Shown here piece by piece: positions 28,401-36,444 of a stretch of DNA of 64,000 nt. Source of the DNA: Qaidamihabitans albus (GTDB taxonomy: Bacteria > Actinomycetota > Actinomycetes > Mycobacteriales > Pseudonocardiaceae). The DNA lies in assembly GCF_016464705.1 (NCBI RefSeq), contig NZ_JAEHOB010000015.1:1-64000 (forward strand). The letters run 5' to 3'. The position numbers were made by a program, and so were the translations under genes. The notes below the pieces were generated by a model that was given only the letters and a program-made list of their open reading frames with translations, searched no databases and was not told where the DNA came from. Position 1 is the stretch's first letter. Each line of letters starts with the position of its first letter.

Positions 28401-29379
28401 CATCGGCGATCCGGTGGACAGCATCGTCGATCGGGCGTCGGCCATCAAGGTTCCCGAGGACGCCCCGGGGCGCGGGGTGACGATGACCAAGCACCAGCTG
28501 CTGGTCGCGCTGCCGCGCATCGACGGCGTGAGCGCTCCGGACGACCTCGCGAGTGGGCTGCGCGCGCTGGTGGGCATGGTGTCGTCGGCCTGGCACGGCC
28601 CACCGGCTCCGGCGGTGCGCCTTTTGCCCACCACCTTGCCGTACGCCGAGCTCGCCGGCGCACACGACGCGGCGGCACACCGTCTTGCCGTCGGGATCGC
28701 CGAGCACGACCTCGCGCCCGTGCGGCTGGAGTTCGCGTCGGACCCGCACCTCGTGCTCCTCGGCGACACCGAGTCGGGCAAGACGGCCTTCCTTCGTTCG
28801 CTGGCCCGCGCCATCACCGAAAGCTACGAAACCCGGCGCGCGAGGCTGATCGTGATCGACCACCGGCGTGGCCTGCTCGGCGACGTCGAGTCGGAGCACC
28901 TCATCGGCTACGGCACCGATCGGGACTCGACGTCGGTGTTGATGCGGCAGGTCGCCGAGGAGATGACGGTCCGCCTTCCCGGTAAGAAGGTCACCCGGGA
29001 ACAGTTGCGTGACCGCAGCTGGTGGAAGGGACCCGAGCTGTTCGTCCTGATCGACGACTACGACCTCGTCGCAGGTCAGCTGGACAACCCGTTCCTGCCC
29101 ATTGCCGATCTCCTGCCGCAGGGACGTGACATCGGTCTGCATGTGGTGCTGGCCCGCCGCACGGGTGGCGCGAGCCGGGCGTTGTTCGAGCCGTTCATCT
29201 CGCGGCTGCGCGACATCGGCTCACCGGGTCTGCTGTTGTCCGGCGACAAGGACGAGGGTCCGCTGTGGGGCGGGCTCAAGCCCGAGGTGCTCCCGCCCGG
29301 CAGGGCGTGGCTGGTGGGCAGGCGGCACGCGCCGCAGCTCGTGCAGCTGGGCTGGGTGCCCAAGAACGAACACCGATGA
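25405..29379 (+). CDS. eccC: Type VII secretion motor ATPase EccC (three FtsK/SpoIIIE domains)
   Basis: 1324 residues. The ATG at 25405 is 7 bases after GAAGGG; an ATG at 25399 is an alternative. Two membrane helices (about 42–85) precede three FtsK/SpoIIIE-type ATPase domains. Walker A motifs are GATGSGKS (481–488), GGPQSGKS (835–842) and GDTESGKT (1120–1127). Domain 1 has a Walker B ending in ICDEF; the others read VIDGW and LIDDY. EccC powers export and its third domain recognises the substrate C-terminus. The single polypeptide corresponds to fused EccCa and EccCb. The neighbouring WXG100 pair is divergent from it, and the next gene starts at once downstream. Confidence 0.95.
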   Translation: MGAVVVRRPVRRPAPETPGGELILDSPPEIPRPGGRQWTQLLMVIPMIAMMAAMMLLFSGSFGGSSSVLRLVVMGLFGLGMLGMLGIALLNSSGPGKREMGQHRRDYLRHLGQHRIRLTRAIHRQRDALVYLHPEPASLLSLVASYRLWERRPSDADFGVARIGVGPQRPAITLVPPEAKPLEQLEPLSALALRRFLTTYTAVPGLPLAMAVNGFSRVYVRGDHARAAALVRAVLSQLASLQTPDDLRVAACPGAAAQARWDWLKWLPHALHPERTDAVGPLRLVAPSIVSIEAMIDDLLGNRGRFDPAADHRDTLPHIVVVVDGGSTAGSDSLLAEGGREGVTVIDVGATPPRALDPATIVLRVAEDGALTSETIEGAAELGWADALDIPAAEGIARQLAPLRASADRRGDAPMSTDLDLAELLDIGDPRAFDPAGTWIQRPTKDRLRVRFGVRTDGTPVELDLKESALDGMGPHGLLVGATGSGKSELLRTIVLALAVSHPPSSLNFALVDFKGGATFATLDKLPHTSAVITNLADELHLVDRMTDAINGELLRRQELLRAAGNFSSLRDYERARATGAPLPEVPTLLVICDEFSELLSAKPDFIDMFVQIGRVGRSLGVHLLLASQRLDEGRLRGLETHLSYRIGLRTFSELESRAVLGVGDAFRLPRAPGHGFLKCDNDSLIRFRSAYVSGALRAPDAGLAGTGDDAALDLLAYSTRYLPPALETEDTDDEPHDEEAAVGESLLDVLVERMRGRGTPARQVWLPPLDASPTLDHLLPNLVQSDDRGFSSAHERLAGRLRAIVGVVDRPLEQRRDPLVLDLSGSAGHVLVIGGPQSGKSTALRTIITSLALTHTPREVQFYCLDFGGGTLNSVRDLPHVGGVAGRQNAPAVRRTIAEVRGLIARRERAFAEHDVDGMAAYRRLRRKRDGGDAWGDVFLVIDGWATLRTEFEELEAAVADIAARGLSYGVHVVVSAARAFDLRMNIRDLFGSKLELHIGDPVDSIVDRASAIKVPEDAPGRGVTMTKHQLLVALPRIDGVSAPDDLASGLRALVGMVSSAWHGPPAPAVRLLPTTLPYAELAGAHDAAAHRLAVGIAEHDLAPVRLEFASDPHLVLLGDTESGKTAFLRSLARAITESYETRRARLIVIDHRRGLLGDVESEHLIGYGTDRDSTSVLMRQVAEEMTVRLPGKKVTREQLRDRSWWKGPELFVLIDDYDLVAGQLDNPFLPIADLLPQGRDIGLHVVLARRTGGASRALFEPFISRLRDIGSPGLLLSGDKDEGPLWGGLKPEVLPPGRAWLVGRRHAPQLVQLGWVPKNEHR

Positions 29380-29390
29380 TCGGAGAATCC

Positions 29391-29720
29391 ATGTGCGAGA
29401 CACGGCACGCGATGCACGGAGACCCGGAGGCCATGCGGCAGTTCGCCGAGCAGCTCGCCGGGCTGAGTGCGCCCGAAGCGATCGCCCCGCCACCGCCGGC
29501 GCAGGTGTGTGAGGGCGGCTCCCAGGCGTGCGCGGCGTTAGCGGCCGCCGACCTGCTCGCGACGCTGCGGCTCACGGACTTTCTCGCCGAAACCGGTGAG
29601 GCGATCGAGACGCTCCGGACGGCCGCAGCGGTGGCGGCCGAGGACTATCTCACCACCGACCAGGCAGGCGTGCGCGCAGTGACGGGCGCGGTGGCCGGCG
29701 TTGTCCTCGTGGAGGACTGA
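29391..29720 (+). CDS. Small helical ESX-associated protein
   Basis: 109 residues. The ATG at 29391 has GGAGAA upstream; an ATG at 29376 overlapping the EccC stop is a possible alternative. It has an ETRHAMHGDPEAMRQFAEQL opening, a Pro-rich break, then long amphipathic helices (ALAAADLLATLRLTDFLAET). This resembles small secretion-target or chaperone proteins found between eccC and PPE-like genes. There is no catalytic motif and no signal peptide. It lies in the eccC operon, 1 base before the next gene. Confidence 0.65.
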   Translation: MCETRHAMHGDPEAMRQFAEQLAGLSAPEAIAPPPPAQVCEGGSQACAALAAADLLATLRLTDFLAETGEAIETLRTAAAVAAEDYLTTDQAGVRAVTGAVAGVVLVED

Positions 29721-29721
29721 C

Positions 29722-31038
29722 GTGGACGATGGGGACTATTACGCGCGTCTTCCCGCCATGGTCCAGTACGCCGTCGGCGACGTGGAGGCGCACACTCACC
29801 TGGCCCGTGCCGAGCGAGCCAGCCGGATGTGGCGGGCCGTCGCGGAGGAGCTGAGCACGCTCGCGCACTCGTTGCGCCGCGAGCTCGACTGCCTGCGGGC
29901 GAGCTGGAGGGACGCGACCGGCGCCGAGTTTGTCCGCCGGGCCACGGAGCGCCACGCCGCGGTCGAGGACGTGCTCGCGAGGATCCTGGAACACCGGCCG
30001 TGGCTGGCCCTCGACGACCTCGCCAGGCAGCTGTTGCTGACCCGTGCCCGGCTCGCCGGTACCGCGGAGCACGCCACGGCGGATGCCCGCGACGACGCGG
30101 CCGAGCACCTGCGGGAGCTCGACCGCTACTTCCTGGCCGCCGCGGACGCGGTGTCCGGTGCGGCGGGCGGACACGGACACTCCGCCGGGAACCACACTCT
30201 CCGAACCGGCATCGGTGAGGACGCGTGCTGCGCGGAGCCCGCCGACGCCCTGCCGACGCTCGCCGGATCCGCCAGACCGGACCTGCTGCCCTCCGTACCG
30301 CTGGGGCCGGGCGCCGCTGCGCCGTTGCCGCCGGGCACCCTCGCGATGCCGGGCCTCGTCGCGGTCCCGCCCGGCTCCCTCGCCCACGGCGCTCGGCCCC
30401 GCCACGGCCGCTCCCCCGCGACCTCGGAGTCGCGGCCCGCGCACGCGGGTGGGGGCTTCGATCCGAGCGCCCTCGTCGGCGGCGAGCTCGGTGCGGGCGC
30501 ACCCGGCCCGGGCACCGCGCCGGGAGGTTCGCTGCCCGGTGCGACGGCCCCGGACGTCCCGCCACGGATCGACCAGGCCGCGAGGCCGGTGCCGCTGTCG
30601 GGACCGCCGTCCGCGCCGGAAGCGCCGCAGCCGCCGGCCAGTGCCGGCGCGAGCGGCGCGGGATCGTCGGCGGCCACCGGCTTCGGCCGGATGATCCCGC
30701 CCATGATGATGCTGCCGATGGCACCGGGCGCGGGCCGGACGGCCGCGGGCCGCTCCGGATCCGCGCGGTCGCTGGAGGACACCGAGCGCACTGCGAAGAA
30801 GCCGGCGGCGGCGCCGGGCGTGCCGGCGCGACTGCGCGGCAGATCGGCGGTGGGCGACCCGGCGGCGAGCGGCGTACGCCCCATCGCCACGTCCGGCGCA
30901 CGGCCCAGCACGCCGCAGCCTGCCGAGCAGTACCCGCTCGATCGCGAGGTCTGGCAGGTCACTAACACCGGCGGCATGTCCCCCTTGCAGCCACAGGCCG
31001 TGGAAGAGCCGCCCCGGCTCCGTCGCCGACGGCAGTGA
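29722..31038 (+). CDS. WXG/PPE-like helical protein with proline-rich tail
   Basis: 438 residues from a GTG at 29722 with GGAGG upstream. Residues 1–145 are long alpha-helices with a W near residue 77 (RASWRDATGAEF), reminiscent of WXG100 or PPE-type substrate heads. Residues 150–400 are Pro/Ala/Gly-rich and disordered, and the C-terminus is strongly basic (PPRLRRRRQ). The layout of a helical head plus a long disordered tail is common among secreted type VII substrates. It is the last gene of the eccC operon before the lipoproteins. No enzyme domain is seen. Confidence 0.65.
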   Translation: MDDGDYYARLPAMVQYAVGDVEAHTHLARAERASRMWRAVAEELSTLAHSLRRELDCLRASWRDATGAEFVRRATERHAAVEDVLARILEHRPWLALDDLARQLLLTRARLAGTAEHATADARDDAAEHLRELDRYFLAAADAVSGAAGGHGHSAGNHTLRTGIGEDACCAEPADALPTLAGSARPDLLPSVPLGPGAAAPLPPGTLAMPGLVAVPPGSLAHGARPRHGRSPATSESRPAHAGGGFDPSALVGGELGAGAPGPGTAPGGSLPGATAPDVPPRIDQAARPVPLSGPPSAPEAPQPPASAGASGAGSSAATGFGRMIPPMMMLPMAPGAGRTAAGRSGSARSLEDTERTAKKPAAAPGVPARLRGRSAVGDPAASGVRPIATSGARPSTPQPAEQYPLDREVWQVTNTGGMSPLQPQAVEEPPRLRRRRQ

Positions 31039-31071
31039 CCCGCTCTCCCCCGACCCGAACACGAGGTACTC

Positions 31072-31483
31072 ATGAGCAAGAGGACGATCGCGCCGCTGAC
31101 CGCCGTGCTGGCACTCGTGCTGGCAGGCTGCTCGCAGCAGAGCGACGACCAGGGCACGCGCCACGACAGCTCGCCGCCGGCGAGCCCGTCCCCGGCTGCT
31201 ACCACGACGACGTCGGTGAGCACCGACAACACGCGCTTCGTCTGCCAGACCGCGGACGCCGCGGCGTTCGATCAGCTCCTTGCCACGAGCCTCGCCGTCG
31301 CCGGCGACACGAAGGGCCCGGCGTTGCGGGCCGGTGTCGCGACGAGTTACCGGGATTTCGCGGACCGACTGTCCCAGGCCAGGACTCGTCGTCGACTTCG
31401 GCCCCGCGGAAGCACGGTGGAACGCCGCACGCGACGCCGCCGAGAAGATCTGCGGGCACCCCCTCCCCCGGCTCGACGATTGA
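31072..31483 (+). pseudogene. Small lipoprotein with a frameshift
   Basis: The first 103 codons encode a clear lipoprotein: MSKRTIAPLTAVLALVLAGC has the lipobox LAGC and is followed by a Ser/Pro-rich spacer. After about 31375 that frame becomes an improbable Arg/Pro-rich run. The shifted frame reads GLVVDFGPAEARWNAARDAA and continues EKICGHPLPRLDD to a stop at 31483, which looks like the native C-terminus and holds a second Cys. One inserted base (or two lost) around 31375–31390 would explain this. Either the gene is broken or the sequence has an error. It lies 33 bases after the PPE-like gene. Confidence 0.6.
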
Positions 31484-31596
31484 CCGGGCGGTGCGCTCGC
31501 CGCCGACGAGGGCCAAGCCCGCGCGGGCCTCACCCCTCGAATTCGACGACCTGACGCACCTCGACGTAGCCGTATCCGGCGGTCGGGATACGAGAG

Positions 31597-31636
31597 GCCA
31601 CCCAGCCTTTCGGCGTACACCGAAAGGCTGGGTGGC
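31597..31636. terminator. 17-bp perfect hairpin between convergent genes
   Basis: A perfect inverted repeat, with arms at 31597–31613 and 31620–31636 (GCCACCCAGCCTTTCGG and its complement) and the 6-base loop CGTACA, directly follows the stop of the reverse-strand lipoprotein gene. It lies 114 bases past the apparent end of the forward lipoprotein gene. It can act as a bidirectional terminator. There is no T-tract, as is usual in actinobacteria. Confidence 0.85.
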
Positions 31637-32896
31637 TCACGTCGTCGACAGGTCCAGGACCGCCGCAGTGCCGGTCGTCACCTTGACCGAGAAGACGACG
31701 GTCTCCTCGCCCGTCCCGAAGCGCGCGGTACCGGGGCCGCTGAGCCGGATCAGGCCGCTGCCGTTGACGATCCACACGGTCCCGTCACTCACCGCGGTCG
31801 TGAACCGGCTTCCTCGGACGGTGACGTCGACCGGCGCGGACACCGCGATCTGGCAGGTACCGTCCTGGCAGGCCGCGATCTTCCGGCCGTCCCGCGCGGA
31901 CGGCAGGGTCGTGGCCGGGGGTGCCGACAACGGCGCGTCGATCGACTCGCACCGTGGCGCGAGGTCGTAGGCGTCGGCCAGGGCAGGGTGCCTGCGGGCG
32001 AGGCCGGGCAGATTCGGCCCGGCAGGCACGACCGCGGCAACGGTGCGGGCCGCCTGCCGCGCCTGCGCCCGGAGCTGTTCGAGGGGAACGTCGAACGAGG
32101 ACAGCATGGGCGCGTCCCGCGGTAGCCGCGCCCTGGCCCTTCGCAGACCGGACAGCAGGTTCGAACGGTAGGCGTCGGCCTCGGCGATCCGGGTCCGGGG
32201 CAGGTCCGCGAGCGGCTCGGTCAGTGACTCCACTTCGGAGGGAACGGAGGAGAGGTAGTTCGAGAGCTCCATGCTCTCGAACTGCGCGAAGCGCGGATCC
32301 TTGAGCAGGTCGTCGCCCGGTTCCGGCAGCGTCGCGATCGACTCCGTCGTCGCGCACAGGGTGTCCGCCCAGCGGACCAGGTCGCGGGTCGCGCTCGTGG
32401 AGAGCGCGGGCGGCCGCTTCAGCGGACGACAACCGGGAGCGAGGTGGTAGGACGTCCTCAACGCCCGGGAGCGCGCAACCAGCCGGGCAAGCTTCGGCTG
32501 CTGCCGGCCAACCCGCTCGACAAGGGCCGTGACTCGAGCCGCAGGGAGCTGTTCGGGAGCCTCACTGTCCGGTAGCTGGTCCTTGAGCTTGCCGAGGGCT
32601 CGCGCCAGGTCGCTCACGTAGGCGTCGGCCTGCTTGACGCCGGAAGGCTCGAGCGCGTCGAACGCGGCCAGCACACTGTTCACCTGCGTCGCGACCTGCG
32701 TGGCGTAGTACGAGGATCCGGCGTGGGAGCGAAGCTCGTCCACGACGTTCACGTTGGCGCAGACGGCGTCCGACCACGCGACGAACGCCCTGCTCGGCGG
32801 CCGGTCCTGCGGGTCGCGGCGCGGTTGCTCGGTCGCCGAGCAGCCCGCGAGGAGGACGAGGCCGGCGATGAGCGCGGCGGCCGGGCGCGTTCGCAT
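31637..32896 (-). CDS. Large lipoprotein, unknown function
   Basis: 419 residues. Signal peptide with lipobox LLAGC (Cys about 19); ATG at 32896 with AAAGGAT upstream. Residues 30–300 are two similar helical units, each with paired Cys and a WADTLCA / WSDAVCA start, which suggests an internal duplication. The C-terminal 90 residues form a beta-rich domain (CQDGTCQIAVSAPVDVTVRG, then TTAVSDGTVWIVNGSGLIRL) resembling small exported beta-sandwiches. The product is anchored on the outer face of the membrane. Position at the ESX edge suggests a secretion-related role, but no family name is certain. Confidence 0.7.
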   Translation of the reverse strand: MRTRPAAALIAGLVLLAGCSATEQPRRDPQDRPPSRAFVAWSDAVCANVNVVDELRSHAGSSYYATQVATQVNSVLAAFDALEPSGVKQADAYVSDLARALGKLKDQLPDSEAPEQLPAARVTALVERVGRQQPKLARLVARSRALRTSYHLAPGCRPLKRPPALSTSATRDLVRWADTLCATTESIATLPEPGDDLLKDPRFAQFESMELSNYLSSVPSEVESLTEPLADLPRTRIAEADAYRSNLLSGLRRARARLPRDAPMLSSFDVPLEQLRAQARQAARTVAAVVPAGPNLPGLARRHPALADAYDLAPRCESIDAPLSAPPATTLPSARDGRKIAACQDGTCQIAVSAPVDVTVRGSRFTTAVSDGTVWIVNGSGLIRLSGPGTARFGTGEETVVFSVKVTTGTAAVLDLSTT

Positions 32897-33290
32897 CAGG
32901 AGTATCCTTTCCGGTCTTCCATTCGTGCCGACGCTAGCGGCGTCACCGCGCGCGATGGCGGGCCGTGACACGAACCTGCCACGCCACGCCCGGCCGTTCG
33001 GGGTACTGGCGAGTCGCCGGCGTCCCTACCGGGAACTCCGCCACCTGATACCCGTCGAGGTGGGAGGGCAGTCAATGTGGAACTCGTTGTTCACCCAGCG
33101 CCCGGCAGCGCCGGCGCGAGGCCGGCGAGATGGCTGAACTCACCGTCCAGCAGCGCGGGCCGATCCACCCGCTCGCCGACCACCATGGGGCCATCCTGCG
33201 CCCGACCCTGGCCCCCGCATCCCGTGACCAGCACACCGCGCGGGGACGACCGCCGAGCATCCGACTGCGGCACCGGCGTGCCGTCCAGCT
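32897..33290. other. Region without a recognisable gene
   Basis: About 390 bases after the lipoprotein start. No reading frame shows convincing protein-like character: the long frames on both strands are Arg/Pro/Ala shadows. The first 60 bases must hold the lipoprotein promoter. The rest appears to be degenerate sequence at the junction between the ESX locus and the catabolic island. Confidence 0.5.
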
Positions 33291-33560
33291 CTACCCGGAC
33301 GTGCTGCCCTCGTCGCGGCGCGCCGACGCTGCCCGCCGCGCATCTGCGAGAGCAAGACGCCGCCGGAATCCATCGCTCGCCTCGACCTGCTCGACACGAG
33401 TGAACAACCACAACCGCATCCGTGGCGCGTTACGGCCGCCGGGGTTCGGCGCCGTGTCATCGGGCGTCCCCAGCAACGCCTTGATCATGGTCTCGGTCCA
33501 TCCGCGGTCCTTGAGTTCGGGCGCGGCGATGTAGGGACGGCAGCGATCTCTCCAGCTCAT
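33291..33560 (-). CDS. Hypothetical protein, possibly partial
   Basis: About 89 residues from an ATG at 33560; an ATG at 33581 is possible. The segment ELKDRGWTETMIKALLGTPD, followed by PNPGGRNAPRMRLWLFTRVE, looks like a real conserved domain. Similar short RGWT…LLG.PD modules occur in actinobacterial and phage-related proteins of unknown role. After residue 75 the sequence becomes Arg/Ala-rich and loses character, so the gene may be truncated or frameshifted. It is on the same strand as the broken biotin carboxylase that starts upstream of it. Confidence 0.4.
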   Translation of the reverse strand: MSWRDRCRPYIAAPELKDRGWTETMIKALLGTPDDTAPNPGGRNAPRMRLWLFTRVEQVEASDGFRRRLALADARRAASARRDEGSTSG

Positions 33561-33594
33561 GACCTCCAGTGCAGCCCACATGCGGGGTCGGTGT

Positions 33595-34086
33595 TTACGG
33601 GCGCACCGTGATGCATACCGCGCCCGCCCCCGCCTTGAGCATCACGGGCCCGTGCTCCGCGGCGAACGACCGCGTCTCGGCGACCGTGGCCGGACCTGCG
33701 GTCCCTGGAAGCACCGGGACACCGGCCTGCTCGGCGAAGTCACGCGCCGCCGACTTCTCACCGAACAGCTCGAGCACCTCGGCACTCGGACCGATGAACG
33801 TGAGCCCCGCATCGCGGCAGCCACGGGCGAACCCGGCGTTCTCGCTCAGAAAGCCGTAGCCCCGATGGACCGCGCTGCAACCGGCGTCGCGTGCGGCGCC
33901 GATCAGCGCATCGATGTCGAGATGCGCGGCGGTGCCCACGCCGGGCAGCGCCATCGTCTCATCGGCGGCGTCGACGTGCCCTGAGGCGGCGTCATCCGCC
34001 GGGTAGACCGCCACGGCGCGCATGTCGAGCTCGCGCACGGCACGCGCGATCCGCACCGCGATCTCCCCGAGGTTGGAGATCAGCAC
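33595..34086 (-). pseudogene. Biotin carboxylase N-terminal fragment
   Basis: From a GTG at 34086 the protein reads LISNLGEIAVRIARAVRE and continues through HRGYGFLSENAGFA to GPVMLKAGAG. This is the N-terminal domain of an acyl-CoA carboxylase biotin carboxylase subunit, corresponding to about the first 155 of more than 450 residues. It stops right at the start of the ATP-grasp loop, followed by a few unrelated residues (AVCITVRP). It cannot bind ATP or carboxylate biotin. It sits at the border of the catabolic island. A propionyl- or methylcrotonyl-CoA carboxylase would have suited the neighbouring pathway, so it may be a deleted member. Confidence 0.8.
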
Positions 34087-34131
34087 TGATTACATGAGTT
34101 GACACTAACGTCAGCGTCGATCGCCGGCCGC

Positions 34132-35355
34132 TTACGCCGAGGGGCGCCACTCGGGGTCTCGACGGCGCAGCTCGGTGATAGCGATGGTCCGCTTGTGAAC
34201 CTCGTCGGGCCCGTCGGCGAGCCGCAGGGTGCGCAGGTGTGCATACAGCCAGGCCAGCGGGAAGTCGTCGCTGACCCCGCCACCACCGTGGACCTGGATG
34301 GCGCGGTCGACGACCCGCAGTGCCATCTCCGGCGCGGCGATCTTGATCCCGGCGATCTCGATCCGCGCATCCTTGTTGCCGACGGTGTCCATCAGGTGAG
34401 CTGTCTTGAGCGTGAGCAGACGGGCCATCTCGATGTCGATGCGCGACTCGGCGATCCAGTCCTGGACGTTGGCGCGGTTGGCTACGGCACTCCCGAATGT
34501 GACCCGCTGTTGCGCGCGGTCGATCATCAGGTCCAGCGCCCGCTCGGCCATGCCGACCACCCGCATGCAGTGGTGGATGCGGCCCGGCCCGAGACGAGCC
34601 TGACTGATCATGAAACCGTCACCCTCACCGGCGAGCAGCGCGGTGGTCGGCACCCGCACGTCCTCGAAGAGGATCTCCGCGTGCCCCTCGCGGTCGGCGT
34701 AGCCGAAGACGGGGAGGTTGCGCACCACGGTGATGCCCGGGGTGTCGAGCGGGACGACCATCATGCTCTGCTGGCGGTGCTCCGGCGCGTCCGGATCGGT
34801 CTTGCCCATGACGATCAGGACCTTGCAGTTCTTGTGCAGGGCGTTGGAAGCCCACCACTTCCGTCCGTTGAGGACGTACGTGTCGCCGTCGCGCTCCATG
34901 CGGAGCTCGATGTTGGTGGCATCCGAGCTGGCGACGGCGGGCTCGGTCATCGCGAACGCTGACGCGATCTCGCCCGCCAGCAGCGGCTTGAGCCATTCCT
35001 CCTTGTGCTCCTCGGTGCCGAAGAGGGTCAGCACCTCCATGTTGCCAGTGTCGGGAGCGTTGCAGTTGGTCGCCTCGGGTGCCAGCTCCGGACTCCGGCC
35101 CATGATCTCGGCCAGATGTGCGTAGTCGAGATTGGACAGCCCGGGGCCCCACTCGGGGTGCGGGTGGAAGAGGTTCCACATACCCCGCTTGCGGGCCTCG
35201 GTCTTGAGTTCCTCGAGGATCGGCGGGTGAAAGTGCGGGGCGCCGGACTCCACCATCTGGGCCCGGTAGAGCGACTCGGCCGGGTAGATGTGCTCGTCCA
35301 TGAACGCGAGCAGCTTCTCCCGGCAGTCCCGGCCGCGCGGGCTGGGCTCGAACAT
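34132..35355 (-). CDS. Acyl-CoA dehydrogenase of the ACAD10/11 type
   Basis: 407 residues. The sequence has the distinct marks of the ACAD10/ACAD11 group: APDTGNMEVL (100–109), MTEPAVASSDATNIE (136–150), LGPGRIHHCMR and DGPDEVH near 382–388. In eukaryotes this domain is fused to an APH-type kinase, and the pair handles 4-hydroxyacyl-CoAs by phosphorylation and rearrangement. Here the kinase is a separate gene at 41117–42148. FAD cofactor and cytosolic location are expected from the family. The ATG at 35355 follows GAGGAAGG. It is divergent from the enoyl-CoA hydratase by 180 bases, a shared control region with TetR-operator-like sequences. Confidence 0.9.
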   Translation of the reverse strand: MFEPSPRGRDCREKLLAFMDEHIYPAESLYRAQMVESGAPHFHPPILEELKTEARKRGMWNLFHPHPEWGPGLSNLDYAHLAEIMGRSPELAPEATNCNAPDTGNMEVLTLFGTEEHKEEWLKPLLAGEIASAFAMTEPAVASSDATNIELRMERDGDTYVLNGRKWWASNALHKNCKVLIVMGKTDPDAPEHRQQSMMVVPLDTPGITVVRNLPVFGYADREGHAEILFEDVRVPTTALLAGEGDGFMISQARLGPGRIHHCMRVVGMAERALDLMIDRAQQRVTFGSAVANRANVQDWIAESRIDIEMARLLTLKTAHLMDTVGNKDARIEIAGIKIAAPEMALRVVDRAIQVHGGGGVSDDFPLAWLYAHLRTLRLADGPDEVHKRTIAITELRRRDPEWRPSA

Positions 35356-35430
35356 GACGCCTTCCTCTCTGCTGTGCTGCGCTGAGTCTTAGGTGTTCAG
35401 GACGCCCGCCGCGGCTGGGAATCCTCACCA

Positions 35431-35490
35431 TAGTTGGCGCCGACGTCAGTTTCAAGTACGTCATTGAACATGAGTTCGGCCTCAAGTACG
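35431..35490. promoter_or_regulatory. Divergent control region with operator-like repeats
   Basis: Between the dehydrogenase and the enoyl-CoA hydratase genes lie TTCAA-N8-TTGAA (ending about 35468) and GAACATGAGTTC (35467–35477 area), plus two copies of TCAAGTACG. The GAGTT core recurs upstream of other genes of this island, so a common repressor, probably the TetR protein at 36445, may bind here. No binding data; pattern only. Confidence 0.4.
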
Positions 35491-35535
35491 GTGGGCGACG
35501 CACCGAACTGAGTTGCCCGACACGGAGGTCACGCG

Positions 35536-36375
35536 ATGACGCAGAATCCGACCCAGGAGACCGACGCGAGCGCGGCGCCCGTCCTGGCAGAGCGCCGCGG
35601 TGGCGTCCTCTTCCTCACCCTGAACCGGCCAGACCGCCTCAATGCCTGGACCGACGAACTCGAGGACCGCTACTTCGCCCTGCTCGACGAGGCCGAAGCC
35701 GACCCCGAGGTGCGGGCGATCGTCGTCACCGGAGCGGGACGCGGGTTCTGCGCGGGCGCCGACATGGACAACCTGGCCCTCATCGCCAACACCGACGAGG
35801 GCCCGAACGTGGCTCGGCCCCGTCCGCGGGCGCACCCGCTGACCATTCGCAAGCCGCTGATCGCGGCCATCAACGGCGCCGCCGCCGGGCTCGGCCTGGT
35901 CGAGGCGCTCTACTGCGACATCCGATTCGCCACGCCCGAAGCCAAGCTCACCACGTCGTTCGCCCGACGGGGCCTGATCGCGGAGTACGGCATCGCCTGG
36001 ATTCTCCCCCGCCTCGTCGGACCGAGCCGGGCCCTGGACCTGCTGCTGTCCGGGCGCGTCGTCCAGGGCGAGGAAGCACGAGCCATGGGCCTGGTCGACC
36101 GCATCGTGGACGCGGACGGCCTACTCGACGCGGCGGTCGAGTACGCCACCGAGCTGGCCACGCTCTGCTCGCCGACGTCGATGAGCATCATCAAGCGCCA
36201 GGTGCAGCGCGCGCTCGACGCCGACTTCGCACAGGCGGTCGCCGAGGCCGACCGGCTGCTGGTGGAGTCACTCGGCCGCCCGGACGCCGCCGAAGGCCTG
36301 GCCAGCTATATGGAACGCCGCGCACCCGCCTTCGCGCCCGCCGATCTCGAGTCGGTCCCGCGTGGCGCCGAATAG
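35536..36375 (+). CDS. Enoyl-CoA hydratase/isomerase family protein
   Basis: 279 residues of the crotonase fold. LTLNRPDRLNAWT near the start, oxyanion-hole region TGAGRGFCAGADM (about 68–80) and NGAAAGLGL are clear. The catalytic-site helix has LIAEYGIAWILPRLVG, with the conserved Glu. Members hydrate enoyl-CoA esters or act as isomerases; the exact substrate cannot be told. The location in the island with two acyl-CoA ligase/dehydrogenase-type genes suggests a beta-oxidation step. It is followed 69 bases on by the TetR regulator, possibly with its own promoter. Confidence 0.88.
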   Translation: MTQNPTQETDASAAPVLAERRGGVLFLTLNRPDRLNAWTDELEDRYFALLDEAEADPEVRAIVVTGAGRGFCAGADMDNLALIANTDEGPNVARPRPRAHPLTIRKPLIAAINGAAAGLGLVEALYCDIRFATPEAKLTTSFARRGLIAEYGIAWILPRLVGPSRALDLLLSGRVVQGEEARAMGLVDRIVDADGLLDAAVEYATELATLCSPTSMSIIKRQVQRALDADFAQAVAEADRLLVESLGRPDAAEGLASYMERRAPAFAPADLESVPRGAE

Positions 36376-36425
36376 CGCTGGCACGATACGGGCCCACAGC
36401 ACCGGAATCAGACATGGCATCAACA

Positions 36426-36434
36426 TCGAGTTAG
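36426..36434 (+). promoter_or_regulatory. Operator-like element before the TetR gene
   Basis: CAACATCGAGTTAG (about 36421–36434) lies 11 bases before the TetR start codon. It has imperfect AAC-N5-GTT symmetry and the TCGAGTT core also found before the MFS and reductase genes. Consistent with autoregulation. Confidence 0.35.
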
Positions 36435-36444
36435 ACTGACCGTC

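Noticed and set aside
33091-33411. Reverse frame with HVRVELDGTPVPQSDARR
   Set aside because: Looks partly protein-like but has no ribosome site, overlaps the more convincing frame at 33291–33560 and matches nothing recognisable.
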